A stretch of DNA of 64,000 nt from Dreissena polymorpha (lineage: Eukaryota > Mollusca > Bivalvia > Myida > Dreissenidae), in NCBI RefSeq assembly GCF_020536995.1, contig NC_068361.1, forward strand, positions 108,659,989-108,723,988. Reading direction: 5' to 3'. This document shows, one piece after another, positions 1 to 11,275 of this stretch (positions are counted from its first letter, which is position 1; every line of letters starts with the position of its first letter). Position numbers and translations under genes: made by a program. The notes under the pieces were generated by a model. It saw nothing but the letters and a program-made list of their open reading frames with translations. It ran no database searches and was not told the DNA's origin.

Positions 1-1293
1 GCCATCCTATGACTTTAAACAAAATTAATGTACAGAGTCATTTTAAAATCTCACAATGAAAAACATAGTTATGGCGGGGACAAGCTCATTTATGGCCATT
101 TTTGACTTTTGAACTCCATGTGTGACCTTGACCTTGGAGATATCGACGCAATTCTGTCGAGTGCAACACCGTCTAACGATTGTGAACAAATGTACCAAGT
201 TATTTTAAAATCTCACAATGAATGACATAGTGATGGCCCGGACAATATCATTTGTGGACATTTTTGAACTATGAACTCAAAGTGTGACCTTGACATTGGA
301 GATATCGACGTAATTCTTTCGCATGACACACCGTACAATGATTGTGAACAACTATACCGATTAATTTTTAAATCTCACAATAAATGACATAGTTATGGCC
401 CGGACAGGATCTTTTTATGGCCATTTTGACCTTTGAACTCAAAGTGTAACCTTGACGTTGCAGATATGGACGTAATTCTTTCGCATGACACACCATCCTA
501 TGATGGTGAAAAATGTGCCAAATGAAAACACCATCCTATGATGGTGAAAAATGTGCCAAATGATTTTAAAATCTCACAATGAGCGACATAGCTATGACCC
601 GGACAAGCTCTTTTATTACCATTTTTGACCTTTGAACTCAAAGTGTGACATTGACCTTGGAGATATCAACGTAATTATTTCGCATGACACACCGTCGAAT
701 GATGGTGAACAAATGTTCCAAATGATTTTAAAATCTCAAAATGAACGACATAGTTATGGCCCAGACAAGCTCATTTATGGCCGTTTTTAAACTTTACAAT
801 CACAGTGGGACCTTAACCTTGGAGATATCGACGTAATTATTTCGCATGACACACTCTCCAATAATGGTGAACTAATGTGCCAAATGATTTTAAAGTCTCT
901 CAATAAATGACAAAGTTATGGCCCGGACAAGCTCATTTATGGGCAACTCCAAATGTGAACTTGACCTTGGAGATATCGACGTACTTCTTTCGCATGACAC
1001 ACCGTCCAATGATAGTGAACAAATGTACAAAGTCATTTTAAAATCTAACGATAAATGACATAGCTATGGTCCAAACAAACTTTCGGTTTGAAACGCACTA
1101 CGTGACCCCGTGACCTAGTTTTTGACCCCTCATGACCCATATTCAAACTTGACCTAGACATCATCTAGATACAACTTGTGACCAAGATTGGTGAAGATCG
1201 GATGAAATTTTGAGACAGACCGCCCGACAGACCGACGGACCGAAAAAGAGACTCCTATATAGCCCCCATTACCATTGGTAATGGAGGTATAAA
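1..1293 (+). repeat. Tandem-array element, monomer about 163 bp, with 3' hairpin (cut by window edge)
   Basis: The motif GGAGATATCGACGTAAT recurs near 136, 299, 459, 658, 822 and 969, mostly 160-164 bp apart. Each monomer also carries a GACCTTGACCTTGG-type stretch and CCCGGACAAGCTC. Within the third unit a 36-bp piece beginning ACACCATCCTATGATG is duplicated (around 490-560), which explains the longer 199-bp step. After the array comes unique sequence with an ACAGACCG run. The element ends in an inverted repeat, CCCCCATTACC ATT GGTAATGGAGG, at about 1265-1290. An array followed by a terminal hairpin resembles non-autonomous Helitron-like or bivalve pearl-type elements. That class is an inference. 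Confidence 0.75.
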
Positions 1294-1573
1294 TATGTAG
1301 ATGATTAGTTCAGTTCATTATTCGGTGCAATACAGCGATGTGTTTTGTTTTAATGCCGTTCTTAAGTTTCTCAGAATTGAAATCACAGTTAATAATTAAT
1401 ATCTACGCAGAAAAATACTTGGAATAATAAAACCCCACAAAACGCCCAATAAAATTGTATATTTGCCTAAGCAAAAACACTGGCGAAGGCTTCAATATGA
1501 TCGCGAACAAAACTGGAGTTAAGACATATGGCACACTATTGGCACGCTATACCAAGAAAAAAACCCATATATT

Positions 1574-1740
1574 TTAGCAAAAACCGTTGTGGTCGAGCAT
1601 ATGGACATAATCCACAATGAAGGAGTGTGGGATCTTTCCGTCCCCGTCCTGGTCATAGATGTCGAAGAAGATTGTCTGAACGGTATATCTGTCATAGTTT
1701 AAAGCTTTCATGACCTCTTCCACGGTCAATTGGTTGTCAT
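1574..1740 (-). CDS. EF-hand gene exon 4: second and third EF loops
   Basis: The acceptor is TATATTCAG|ATGAC. The split His codon completes DLNHDDNQLTVEE, then comes VMKALNYDRYTVQTIFFDIY, then the loop DQDGDGKIPHSF and IVDYVHMLDHNGFC before a stop at 1576-1574. The third loop lacks the position-12 acidic residue. A weak donor, AACG|GTTTTT, at 1585/1584 would break the frame just inside a possible fourth loop (LDHNG), so the stop may be intronic. Which end is used cannot be told from the sequence. Confidence 0.6.
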
Positions 1741-4700
1741 CTGAATATATAGCGCACACTTGAGTCGTTCTGGGAATACTTGGTTTAATGCATGTGCGTA
1801 AAGTGTCGTCCCAGATTAGCCTCTACAAGCTTATCAGCGACGAAGCTTTCCGCTTTAATGGTATTTTTGGCTTAAAGCAAGTCTCTGCCTAGATAAATCA
1901 AGATTAAGCGGAAAGTGTCTCTGATAAGCCCGAGCGGGATACACCGGCTTAACTTAGAAAACACTTTATGCATATGCACTCAGCCCAGTTTTCACAAAAC
2001 GCGGTTAACTGTATTGAATACCATGATAATGCTTTTTAAATATAAAATACAATATTAATAATTGAATGATATTGTTATGGTGATAGATGTTATACTATTT
2101 ATTGTTGACAGTAGCTCGTGTGTTTTGTTGCGGGTTTCGTCTTTTGTGCGCAAAGAATTTATTCGTCTTAGTATTGGTAAACCATCGGAATATTTGGTTT
2201 GAAATGAAGTCATGGGCGTGTTATCCATATTTGGACATTTGAGTTTCTTCAGTATGGCGCATGTCTTTTAAGAGTCTGGGAAAGAGTTACTTAAAGGGTA
2301 AAATACTTTAACAAATTCAAACAAATTAGTGTGTTCTGGTTTAATCGACCTGGTTCCATTCCTAAGCAGGTCTTTGAGCAGCCTAGTAAGTGGTAACCTA
2401 GAAAACCTTTGTGTTGAAATCAAGTCATTTGCGTTTTTACGACGTTTTGTTATTGTGTGATTTCTTCTTTCTGGTGCATGTGTAAAGAGACTTGTAGAGG
2501 GTCATAATATAATGGCCTGTTTTATGGTTTGGTAAATCGGGTTTCTTTACTCATGTGCAATTCATTGCCTGTGCGTACGTTCCTTACTTTAAAAAGGTGT
2601 GTGGTTTCGATTGCAATTATTAAAAAAACATCGTCTGCGTTTCAAGGAACACTATAGCATGTCAATGTACGTGTAAATAATATTTCAGTTGTTACATGTA
2701 CCGGTAGATAACACCTAAAGTAAAATGATAAACTAAAGATCTTAATGTAAGATTGCAACTGCAAAATGTATTAAGGCCTATCAAATCGAAATATGCGTCA
2801 CTACATCGCGTTTTATAACGACATTATGGTTTAGTTCGAACGTATCAAACTCCCAAATAGATGTTTATGTACAACTTTAAACGCGTTGTTCATGGCGATT
2901 TGCTGATTTATTCACGTTTCTCTTATTTTTGTAATTTTGGCGCCGAGAAGTTGTTTCAAAGTGGCGCTTAAACCTATTACCTTATTTTGAAAATATAATG
3001 AAAGCACAATTGTTAAGTTTTTACATATAAAGGTAACACGCGTTATGTGTTTATAACATTATAATTTAATACCTACACTTGCATGGATTGTTATGTAAAA
3101 AAGGTGTGTATTTAATTCTTTATGTATTCTTAGTTGCTCATCAAAGAATTGCCATGAGAGTATCTTGAATAACGCACGGTTCAAATCTTGAGTCTGCCAC
3201 CAAGCCTCCAGCTCGGACATCTGTTAGTGGAAAGACAGAATTTAAAATTAAAACCAATAATATTATTACGTAAATTTATTTGCCTAATGTTACTTATAAC
3301 ACAGATGATTGGCAAAGTAATAGTCTATTAAAAGCGCTTGCGTGTGTAAGACAAATTTGTTATGTGCAGACCATTTTTTGCAAGCACAACATTAATTGTG
3401 TTTGATATAATATAATAGAGTATAATACCCATCTTTCAAAATACAGTTATCCGTGTGGAAAGCACATAAACTAGTAAACATATTGCACGAACTATGTTCA
3501 TTCAAAATCTTAATTATATTAAAGCTTCCTGATCAGACTTAAACTCAAGATGATTGCTTTCAGAATTCTAAACAAAGGCATAAACATATAATACAAAAAT
3601 TGATATTAAATGTTATAAATATTTACAAAGGGTTTCAGAACATTTTGCAAGGCAAACGGTTTATAATAGCTGCATTAGCCTTAAGAGAAGGTAACAGTTA
3701 ATTCTGTATGTTTCTTGCACTATTTTAAGACATTAAGTACAAATAACAGAGCATTATTAAATAATAACATTTCAATTGCATAAATGTTTGTCTGTTATTT
3801 GTTGTTGTTTTTTCTTTCAAATATTGATTGAATCGAATGATTATAATCGAAATCGTTATTAATCGGTTAATCAATAAATCTTTTTCTTTTGGCTGAGTGA
3901 ATAAAATTAAAACATACGCATCCTAATTCAAAATCGCTATGTATTAACCAAACTTTAAATATATATCGAATATTACGTTCGAATAAGTTGCCCATTTATA
4001 TTTACATAAACCATGTCGATAAAACCAAATGGTTGTGTACCTGTAAAATGCCATCGCGATTGAGGTCAGACAGGCGGAAGCCCTGGTCCACTGCCTCGGT
4101 CAGTGAGGGATAATTGCCCGGGTCCACTGCCTCGGTCAGTACGGGATAATTGGGAAGCTGCCTAGCAACACACATTAGATACGTGGATAAAACGTCTCAC
4201 ATGTCATTGAGACATTCGTGGTTAAAAAGTATTATACATGTAAGCTTATATATATTCTATAAGCGGCGGAAGTGTATAATTCAAACCATACAACATTAGA
4301 AAAAGAGCATTTATACATACTAGTTCATATATTGCATCATATAAAACGTAAGCAAAACATTATCATAACAGCATTAATTTTATTCATGTTGATCATGCAA
4401 TTGTAATAAAATATACATGTCTAGCGACGGAGGACACCAAATAAACTTGTAAACGCCCAAAATAAAGACCCCAAATAATAATTAGAAATGATCAGGTATA
4501 TATTGAAGGTAACTTAAGATGTTATATAATATATAATAAAACATTAAAAGCGTACGACTGTAAGACATATATCGTCTATGCGATAGTATAAATACCCTTA
4601 ATGACTCAACATTTAATAAAATATACTTAAAAACAACTCCCTATTCTTCATTCAAACTAAAAATATATAGTTTATTTATTTCGGACCAGTAACAAAATGA

Positions 4701-4918
4701 CTGCTATCTAAAAGTATATAAAATGACAAAGAAAACATTGGTCTACACTAGATCAGTAAATCTAATCACCATGACTTTTTTAATTATAAAAGCATTCTTA
4801 ACAAAAACATATCTTCATATAATAATTATAACAACTGATGAAAATGTAATATGACGTTAAGATGTGTTACGTACCCAAAGGCGACGCCAGCAACACACGA
4901 AATTGTCAACCAGAACAT
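1574..4918 (-). CDS. Secreted EF-hand calcium-binding protein gene (4 exons, 3' end uncertain)
   Basis: Four exons were assembled by eye: 4918-4875, 4161-4041, 3220-3178 and 1740-1574. Every junction has GT/AG borders and compatible phase (2, 0, 1). The product starts with a hydrophobic leader, MFWLTISCVAGVAFG, followed by QLPNYP, which looks like a cleaved signal peptide and a mature N terminus. Three EF-hand-like loops follow: DLNRDGILQMSE (canonical, built across the exon 2/3 junction), DLNHDDNQLTVEE (across exon 3/4, one residue long or off-register) and DQDGDGKIPHSF (positions 1, 3, 5, 6 and 8 canonical, but Phe where Glu is usual at position 12). Secreted EF-hand proteins of this size are common in bivalves and are often extracellular or mantle-related, so extracellular calcium binding is inferred. 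The frame ends LDHNGFC then a stop. A fourth loop starting at LDHNG could instead be spliced onward. No later exon was found. Confidence 0.62.
1762..2010. mobile_element. MITE with TGCATGTGCG-type inverted repeats (copy 1 of 4)
   Basis: The left end reads GGTTTAATGCATGTGCGTAA then AGTGTCGTCCCAGATTAGCC. The right end carries the diverged complement (ACACTTTATGCATATGCACT, then CAGCCCAGTTTT). The same family occurs at 38.67, 45.07 and 47.58 kb. No coding capacity was seen. It lies in sequence just upstream of EF-hand exon 4, in the third intron. Confidence 0.7.
2011..3177. other. Intronic sequence of the EF-hand gene, no further feature seen
   Basis: AT-rich, no long frame, and no recognisable exon or repeat family. 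It separates exons 3 and 4. The intron between exons 2 and 3 (3221-4040) is similar and includes AT-rich simple sequence around 3800-3900. Confidence 0.4.
3178..3220 (-). CDS. EF-hand gene exon 3: 43-bp micro-exon
   Basis: The acceptor is CACTAACAG|ATGTCC and the donor is AACC|GTGCGT. The exon encodes MSELEAWWQTQDLN plus one base. It supplies positions 10-12 (MSE) of the first EF loop and the start (DLN) of the second. The phases match both neighbours exactly: 0 in, 1 out. Without it, exons 2 and 4 are out of phase, which is the main argument that this small exon is real. Confidence 0.55.
4041..4161 (-). CDS. EF-hand gene exon 2: mature N terminus, first EF loop, internal duplication
   Basis: The acceptor is TTGCTAG|GCAG and the donor is TTACAG|GTACAC, giving 121 bp. 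The translation begins QLPNYPVLTEAVDPG and is followed by NYPSLTEAVDQG, so a 12-residue (36-bp) unit is repeated in tandem and in frame. The unit is near-identical at DNA level, which suggests a recent duplication. The exon ends with FRLSDLNRDGILQ, the helix and first nine positions of a canonical EF loop. The duplication lengthens the linker ahead of EF1 without disturbing the loop. Confidence 0.62.
4875..4918 (-). CDS. EF-hand gene exon 1: start codon and signal peptide
   Basis: The ATG lies at 4918-4916 on the minus strand and is followed by 14 codons plus two bases. The exon ends at a strong donor, GG|GTACGT. The peptide MFWLTISCVAGVAF is hydrophobic and short, typical of an invertebrate signal peptide. 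The split glycine codon (GG|G) is completed by the next exon. The 5' UTR and promoter were not defined. Confidence 0.55.
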
Positions 4919-5096
4919 TGTTGGGCACCAAAGAAAGTGATGGTTCGAGACCTCGGTGTTTTGATTAAATAGTTCGTGACCATGTCTTATCTTTGTCGAA
5001 TAATACCGGTTTAAATGCGACTAGAGAAACAATATCAGACTGACGTCAACGTTCAACATTAAAAAAAATCTTACAATTGCGAACAGTTTAAATCTT

Positions 5097-5565
5097 AAAG
5101 GGGCATTTTCACGTATTGGTAAATTGAAAAAAAAAATTGATTCAAATTCGAAAATTTACGTTGTAGCTATCATATTTGTAAAGAAACAGCAATACTGTAC
5201 ATTTACCATACTCTGCAATATCCATTATATGCATCTTTTGACGATTTAAAAGCCTGAAATTATTAAGCGTTGCAACGCGAAACGGTTGAATAATTTTGAG
5301 AGTTCTTTTGTTGTCGTTATATTTTGTGACACAACGAGGATTGCTTATACGATGCATAAAATACATCATTCACTGCATGAGCACGGATGGCCGAATGGTC
5401 TAAGTGTTAGACTTTTACTCCAGGGGTCAGTGGTTCGAGTCCAGTTGAGGGTTTGTTTCTTTCTTTAACTTTAGTCTTGTTTTCTACTGGAGCATTTTAT
5501 ATCCAGTGTTTACATTTATTAATGACACACTTCAATATCTGCCAAGATTTATGAAAATGTTTAAA
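5097..5565 (+). mobile_element. TTAA-ended inverted-repeat element with tRNA-like interior (copy A)
   Basis: It starts TTAAAGGGGCATTTTCACG and ends with the diverged complement near 5565. Along its whole length it matches the reverse complement of 21305-21817, including CTTTTGACGATTT, GCGTTGCAACGCGAA and the tRNA-like block. Two copies in opposite orientation define the unit at about 470-510 bp. No protein is encoded. Confidence 0.78.
5381..5452 (+). repeat. tRNA-like segment inside the TTAA element
   Basis: An A-box-like GGCCGAATGGTCTAAG and a B box GGTTCGAGTCC are spaced as in a tRNA with a long variable arm. The expected acceptor stem does not pair, so it is not a functional tRNA. It probably supplies, or once supplied, an internal Pol III promoter. 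Confidence 0.6.
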
Positions 5566-6793
5566 AAAACATTTTTGCATTAATCGCACCGAATAACAAA
5601 TTTGATCATTATTAATTGTTAGTTGTTGTTGCTGATTCTGCTTCAAATCTGGGAAAAAAATCCCTATACAATTTCGTTGGTTTATTTTTCACTGATTAAA
5701 CATACATGGAGGCATGGATATTATGAAAAAAAAGTCCCGCACGCGCGTAGAACGCATTACACGAAAACTATGTTTATGCAAACAAAATTAAATAGTACAA
5801 TGATAATGTGTGGTTCTGCCATGCACTCTTATGTACAGCTGCCGTTCATTTCGTAAAATTTAACGTCTGGAACAATAATATTAGGGTGATAATTTTGAAA
5901 CATATGATAATGAAGTAAACTATTGAACTTTTCAAAATCTTTGTGTCTGTCATTAATTTTTTATCGTATAACACAAGAAGGGAAAAACACGCGTATGGCT
6001 GTACCGAGGGAGGGCACATGGATACCAGAAAAAAAGGTTATGAGAATAGAATGGAAAAGAAGAGGCGTTCTTTACATGTAAAAGGCTGCACAAAGAGTTG
6101 ACCTATACAATTATCCCAACATGTTTTGTTCTATCACTTTTTACATCATAATATATTGACCAGTTTAATTGAAACGTCTTCTTTAACCTCGTAGAACATA
6201 ATAATTTTACATTATGTAACGTTTTCCAAGAAGCAGCTAGTTAGATCTAGCAATTGCCTCCTGTAAAGTTCCCGACATAAAAGGCATGACTGAGGAATAA
6301 GATATTGATTAGTAAAGGACGTCTCTTAAGTTAAAACAGATCGGTTCTTAATCGAGAGGGGTGACTCTAATAAATAAACACTTAACTTGTGTTACACGTA
6401 TTATGTTACAACTTTAAACGCAACAGCACCTCGGATAGTCTCGTGTGATTTAATTAAACATTTAATTCAGTTTCATCTTAGTCCCAAGTTAGGGGCAAAC
6501 AGTTAACGACTTTCGCACCTGTAAATTTTCATAGTTTTAGCACTCTGATTATTGTTCTAAAATATTATAGATTTCAAACAGACTGCGTGTGAAATGTCAA
6601 AAGATAGTACTACAAACTAGACAGCACGCAAATGATTGCAAACGAGCCGCGTCATGTACTTTGATTGAATTTTTGGTGTTATTGCTCACGGTGTTGTATT
6701 TGTGAATATGGTGGTAAAGGAGATTGTGATCAACATGACGACGAAGACCTATGTTACGATATTAAAATGATGATTACCTGACCATGATGCTTT

Positions 6794-6797
<4 letters not shown>
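5566..6797. other. AT-rich intergenic sequence
   Basis: The reading frames here are short and show no family resemblance or codon pattern. No repeat family was recognised. The stretch ends at a trinucleotide microsatellite. Confidence 0.35.

Positions 6798-6875
<78 letters not shown>
6798..6875 (+). repeat. (GAT)n microsatellite
   Basis: About 25 almost perfect GAT/ATG units in a row. A looser ATG/AAT-rich patch of similar character occurs at 22058-22130. Confidence 0.95.
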
Positions 6876-7119
6876 GTAGGTATAATAAGCGTAGAAATAA
6901 GATTGCATTTTCTTTGATCATAAATTATCAGAATAAATAATTGGACACTTTTTACGCTGTGTGAACATGGACAGCAGGCAAATGAACATACGTGTTTTCG
7001 TTTGGTCGTAACGCAACCGCAAACGTTTCAAAATTATTTATATATACATGGAAAAAATATTGTCATCAAACAACATCGATGATATGTACTAACAATGTAA
7101 TATCAATCTGTACATACAA

Positions 7120-7480
7120 ACGGATAACCGATCAAGAAGTGACTATTTTGATTAAAAAATATCAAAACAACTGGAAACTATATATTAACACCGTAAGAGG
7201 CGGACGGAATGAATTAAGAATTCATAAGACATTTAAAGCTAGTTTTGAGACTGAACCCTTTCTTAACTGTTATAGTATGCCAATGGTAAAAGGAAGTGCA
7301 TTAGCTAAATGTAGATGCGGGGTTACACCCCTTAGAATAAAAACAGGCATATACGAGTGGGATTCCCCAACATGAAATGACTTGCTTTAACTGCCTCACA
7401 TATATAGAAAATGACGAACATGTGTTAATGCACTTCAACTTGTATGACATAATTCGCCAAGATATTGTTCGGCCTGGGGC
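7120..7480 (+). mobile_element. LINE C-terminal fragment (broken)
   Basis: The frame contains ITDQEVTILIKKYQNNW, GRNELRIHKTFKASFETEP and LAKCRCGVTPLRIKTGIYE, then breaks. In another frame CFNCLTYIENDEHVLMHF follows. This pattern (RCGV.PLRIETGRY, then a Cys/His knuckle CxxC...H..C/H) is typical of the extreme C terminus of some non-LTR retrotransposon reverse transcriptases. One frameshift lies near 7370. No RT core was found upstream, consistent with a 5'-truncated copy. Confidence 0.5.
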
Positions 7481-7499
7481 GTAGCCTCAAGGCCATAGT

Positions 7500-9468
7500 A
7501 ATGATGATATCAATTTCTGAGCCTATCCGAATTGGCTGGCTGCCAAAAACCACATTCACAAAACTCCGATTTACCACTTAATGCATGCGCAATAAAATAA
7601 GTTCTTCGCAGATCTCAATAACACGCCTTGTAAATACAAAACATCACTACATAACACGACAGTGTCATAAAAAGTAAAAAAAAAACAATATCGAAGCAAA
7701 ATTGCTAAACATTGGCTACGACATAGTTTGTATTGTTTACATATTCATGCGAGAATAAGTTCCTCACTTGACGGTCTAGGCCAAAAAGATACGAGTGTTT
7801 ACGGAGACAGTAAGAATTTTTTTTTCTGAGACATTTTTTGAAGACATTATATTTGGTATTTATAAACATATTTTTAAAATATTGTTATTTTATTTTGCGT
7901 TAACAAGACATTCCAGAAAAAATAAAATAAAAACAACAACAACAAATAGTCACGATCATTCTCGGAAATAGACGATGTAACCGGATATGGTATTTCACTG
8001 CGTAGATCGAGCGCGCAAATCGAGCGCGAAAAGTTTTACGTGAGACAAAGTACACAATCTGCTCACCGTTCTTTATCAGGGTAAGTGGATTTTCTTTTGT
8101 ATACACATAACAAAGGAAAAATAAGTGTGTTCCTGATATGTTAATTATGTAATATAAATCTATTTTAGGCTATTGAAAGTGATTTATTTGACGCCAATAT
8201 TAACGTCAATGTTTTTGCGGCAATGTTGTTGTTGTTGTGTATCTTCACCGCCTATGTAGACAAACCTCTACCAGATCTGTATAGTTGAACAAAAGGTTAT
8301 CGTTCCAACCACCAGTATCGTGTAGTCCTCCATCTGTCTATGTACACTGTAGTATATACACACATATTGTTTTTTCTTACAGTCTCAGAGCTTCTGCACT
8401 TAACCACTTGGGTCGATCCGTATAAATTCGGACAAAGGGAGAAATTCGGACAATGCATCCTTAATGCATTTAACGCCACACTACATCTAGCCCCAGACCA
8501 TTAGCGCCTACAGCGCTTTGATTGATTAATAAGTAGAGAGATCAAAAGAGTGACACGCAATATTTGTTATCGACAAGCTTCCAAAAATACTAGTCGTCTT
8601 TAATAGTCGTATACTTTATCGGAGACGTTATTGGTTAGTACGTTCGTACTCATTTAAATGTATGTGGATGTGATACGGCTAAGAATTGTTCAGATAAAAA
8701 AAACAACATCCACCTCGTTAGTCATAACTCTTTGATTTTATTTACGCTATTTTCAATTTACAAAAAACAATAAACATCGTATATCTCTTTTTATTAAAAT
8801 ATGTCTTGCTAAAAGCTACATCATATTCACGAACAACAGCACTATGTGGTTATCACATGTTTGTTAAGATAAGCTACCATTCAATCGAATATTTAACATA
8901 TAGCAAAACATTCTGATTTTGTTCAGGATAGATTAGATTTGATTTTCGGGTACGTTCAAGATGAAGCTTAAAAGTGCCTTATGTTTAAAAATTATGACGT
9001 CACCCAATTTCAAACCAAACCCGGTAATGTATTACGTCATAACTGAACACATGGTACTTGCAGGTCATCAGAAGCGAATAATTCTGGTATTAATGCTTTT
9101 GAAAGCACATAAACACCCAAAATCAACGAACATTTCGTACAATATTTCGAAAATAAAGTTATACAAAAACGCAAGTTTCCTCAAAGCAAAAACCATATCG
9201 TTGCAGGAAATTAAAATGGAATATATTGTATATAAAGAAGTGGAACTCCAGCTGATGGAGCAGTATGTTCTCATTATATACAATTAGTTGGTCCATATTT
9301 AAGGCAAGTGACCAATTGCAAAAACAGCACGAATCAGCACTATACGAAACAGCATACATACATAGAAGAATAAAGCTGGAGTCACCGCCTTGGAACGGTC
9401 AATCCAAAGCATTGCCACAAAAATAAAAACGAGCATTTTGTATCAAGTTTAATCTATGTAACCATACC
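7500..9468. other. AT-rich intergenic sequence, no gene recognised
   Basis: Several frames of 60-110 codons exist on both strands, for instance at 8961-9287. They overlap each other in opposite orientation and show no motif. I see no supported gene or repeat boundary. Confidence 0.35.
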
Positions 9469-9474
9469 ACATCT

Positions 9475-9718
9475 TACGGAATACCGTTAGTGCCATCGTG
9501 GTTACACATTAAAACCCAGAGGGCGACAATGCGATAGTCCGATAGTACGATGGCGACAATGCGATTATACGATGACGGCAGTACGATGACTATCGAATGG
9601 TCGCCATCGTATTATCGCATTGTCGCCGTCGTACTATCGCATTGTCAACATCGTACTATCGCATTGTCCTCCTCTGGATTTAAATGTGTAACCACGATGG
9701 CCTTAACGGTATTCCGTA
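9475..9718. mobile_element. 244-bp foldback MITE with 6-bp target duplication ACATCT
   Basis: The left end is TACGGAATACCGTTAG and the right end CGGTATTCCGTA. The arms pair for about 70 bp, including the shared GTGGTTACACATTAAA / TTTAAATGTGTAACCAC. The flanks are ACATCT at 9469-9474 and again at 9719-9724. The interior repeats GACAATGCGAT and GATAGTACGATGG in both orientations. There is no coding capacity. Both the ends and the target duplication are intact. Confidence 0.85.
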
Positions 9719-10049
9719 ACATCTAGCGTTGAAAGGTTGGCTATTGCTTTAATATTACCCCTTTTACAAGGAGGGGGGAATGGGGGTCTCCCCTAGATTT
9801 TTTTTTTTAATAAAGACGTCATATGGTGGCATTTTCCTTGTTTTTTTACAATTATTTGAATTTGCCGCGACCCAGTCAAAGTTATTTGAATTATTGATTG
9901 GTTAGTGAAAAACGCCATTTCAACAGTTTTTCAGTTCTATTGTGGCGGTCTGTGCACCTGATATCTCCTCAGGTACTATACGACAATAGTTTTAAGCATT
10001 GGACAGCTTTCCCCACAAGAACAGTGGTGACTGAGACATGAATAAACCA

Positions 10050-10460
10050 TGTCACAATGACAAAGTTAAACGTCGGAAAGACAGATTGCCGAGATGGAAA
10101 CTCGATATTCCGTTCGTATGTATCGCTACCGTCTGAGCTATATGAACTCTTCCCTTATTCGCTTTCAGTCTCGTCATACAAACGCAAACAGAGAACAATC
10201 TGCTCTATCGTAGCGACATCTGTGACTTCATCGGCTATGAATCCAAAGCAGGGCGCTGTTTTGCAGGCTTTCACTATATCTTCACTAAGTATACCTCCAC
10301 AAATTTCAATCAACTCATTTTGAATGTTTAGGGAAAGATAAGGTGTCTTGATGGTTTTTGATTCCAAATGCTCTCGCAAGAGTTTGTTGTCTTCGCTTCT
10401 ATACTAATAAAGCTAAGAAGTTACTCCTACTTTCTTCGTGCCTGCGTAGAGAGATGTTTT
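10050..10460 (-). mobile_element. hAT-type transposase fragment (DUF4371-like)
   Basis: The minus-strand frame from 10379 down to 10155 reads LREHLESKTIKTPYLS, NIQNELIEICGGILSEDIV, then CFGFIADEVTDVATIEQIV and LCLRLYDE. The central ADE.TD....EQ....RY pattern is typical of hAT/ZMYM-like transposase domains. Just upstream another frame gives ISLRRHEESRSNFLALL, the usual preceding segment, so at least one frameshift and a stop separate the parts. This is a decayed DNA-transposon fragment or a relic of a gene derived from one. No terminal repeats were seen. Confidence 0.6.
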
Positions 10461-10649
10461 TCTTGCCAAATGATGGTTTCAATACCAGATCAAAATTGGT
10501 TGATATATTATCAAGGTAAACATTCTGACAAAGTTAAAACAATAATAAGTCGTAAATGTGGTTCATAACACAGTTAATGTTAGATTTTTAGACACATTTT
10601 ACCAAGATTCATCAAATTCCATCTTTACTAATGCTGCAAGATAAACAAG

Positions 10650-11275
10650 TTGTCATTGAGACCTTTATGGTCGTTACCTGTTAATTTAGAACTTTATGGT
10701 AATTATGTGTTAAGTGAGATCTTTATGGTTGCAACGTTTAAATAGAGACCTTCAATGTGTGTACGTGTTTATTTAGACCTTTTGGTTGTTACGTGTTAAT
10801 TGATTCCTGTATGGCTGTTGCGTGAGACTTGTATAGCTATTAAGTGTTGATTGATACCTTTATGGTTGTTACATGTTAATGAGACTTGTATGGCTTGTGT
10901 TTTGGTACCTCTATTGTTGTTATTTGTGTCGGTACCTCTATGGTTGTTAAGCGTGTTGTTACCTGTATGGTTGGTATGTGTGTTGGTACCTCTATGGTTG
11001 TTATGCGAGTTGGTACCTATATGATTGTTATATGAATAAGTCCCTCATTGGTTGCTATGTATGTTGGTACACTTATGGTTGTTATGTGTGTTGGCACCTC
11101 TTTAGATGCTATGTGTTTCGGAACTTTTATGGTTGCTATGTGTATTGGAACCTCTATGGTTGTAATGTGTGTTTAGACCTCTATGGTTGCTTCGTGTGTT
11201 GGTACCTCTATGGTTGATATTGTGTTGGTATTTCTGTTGTTATTAAGTGTGTTGGGACCTCTATTTTTTCATCTT
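10650..11275 (+). repeat. Degenerate minisatellite, about 28-30 bp unit (TTTATGGTTGTTACGTGTTAAT type)
   Basis: Around twenty diverged units of the form gagacctttatggttgttac then gtgttaat. The later units drift to TTGGTACCTCTATGGTTG. Further units occur at 11600-11690 after a gap, and the same monomer forms a separate array at 47.9-48.27 kb. The open frame at 10978-11217 simply translates the repeat. Confidence 0.85.

Noticed and set aside
10978-11217. Open frame reading CWYLYGCY-type repeats
   Set aside because: It is a direct translation of the 28-30 bp minisatellite. The same motif appears in non-coding arrays elsewhere.
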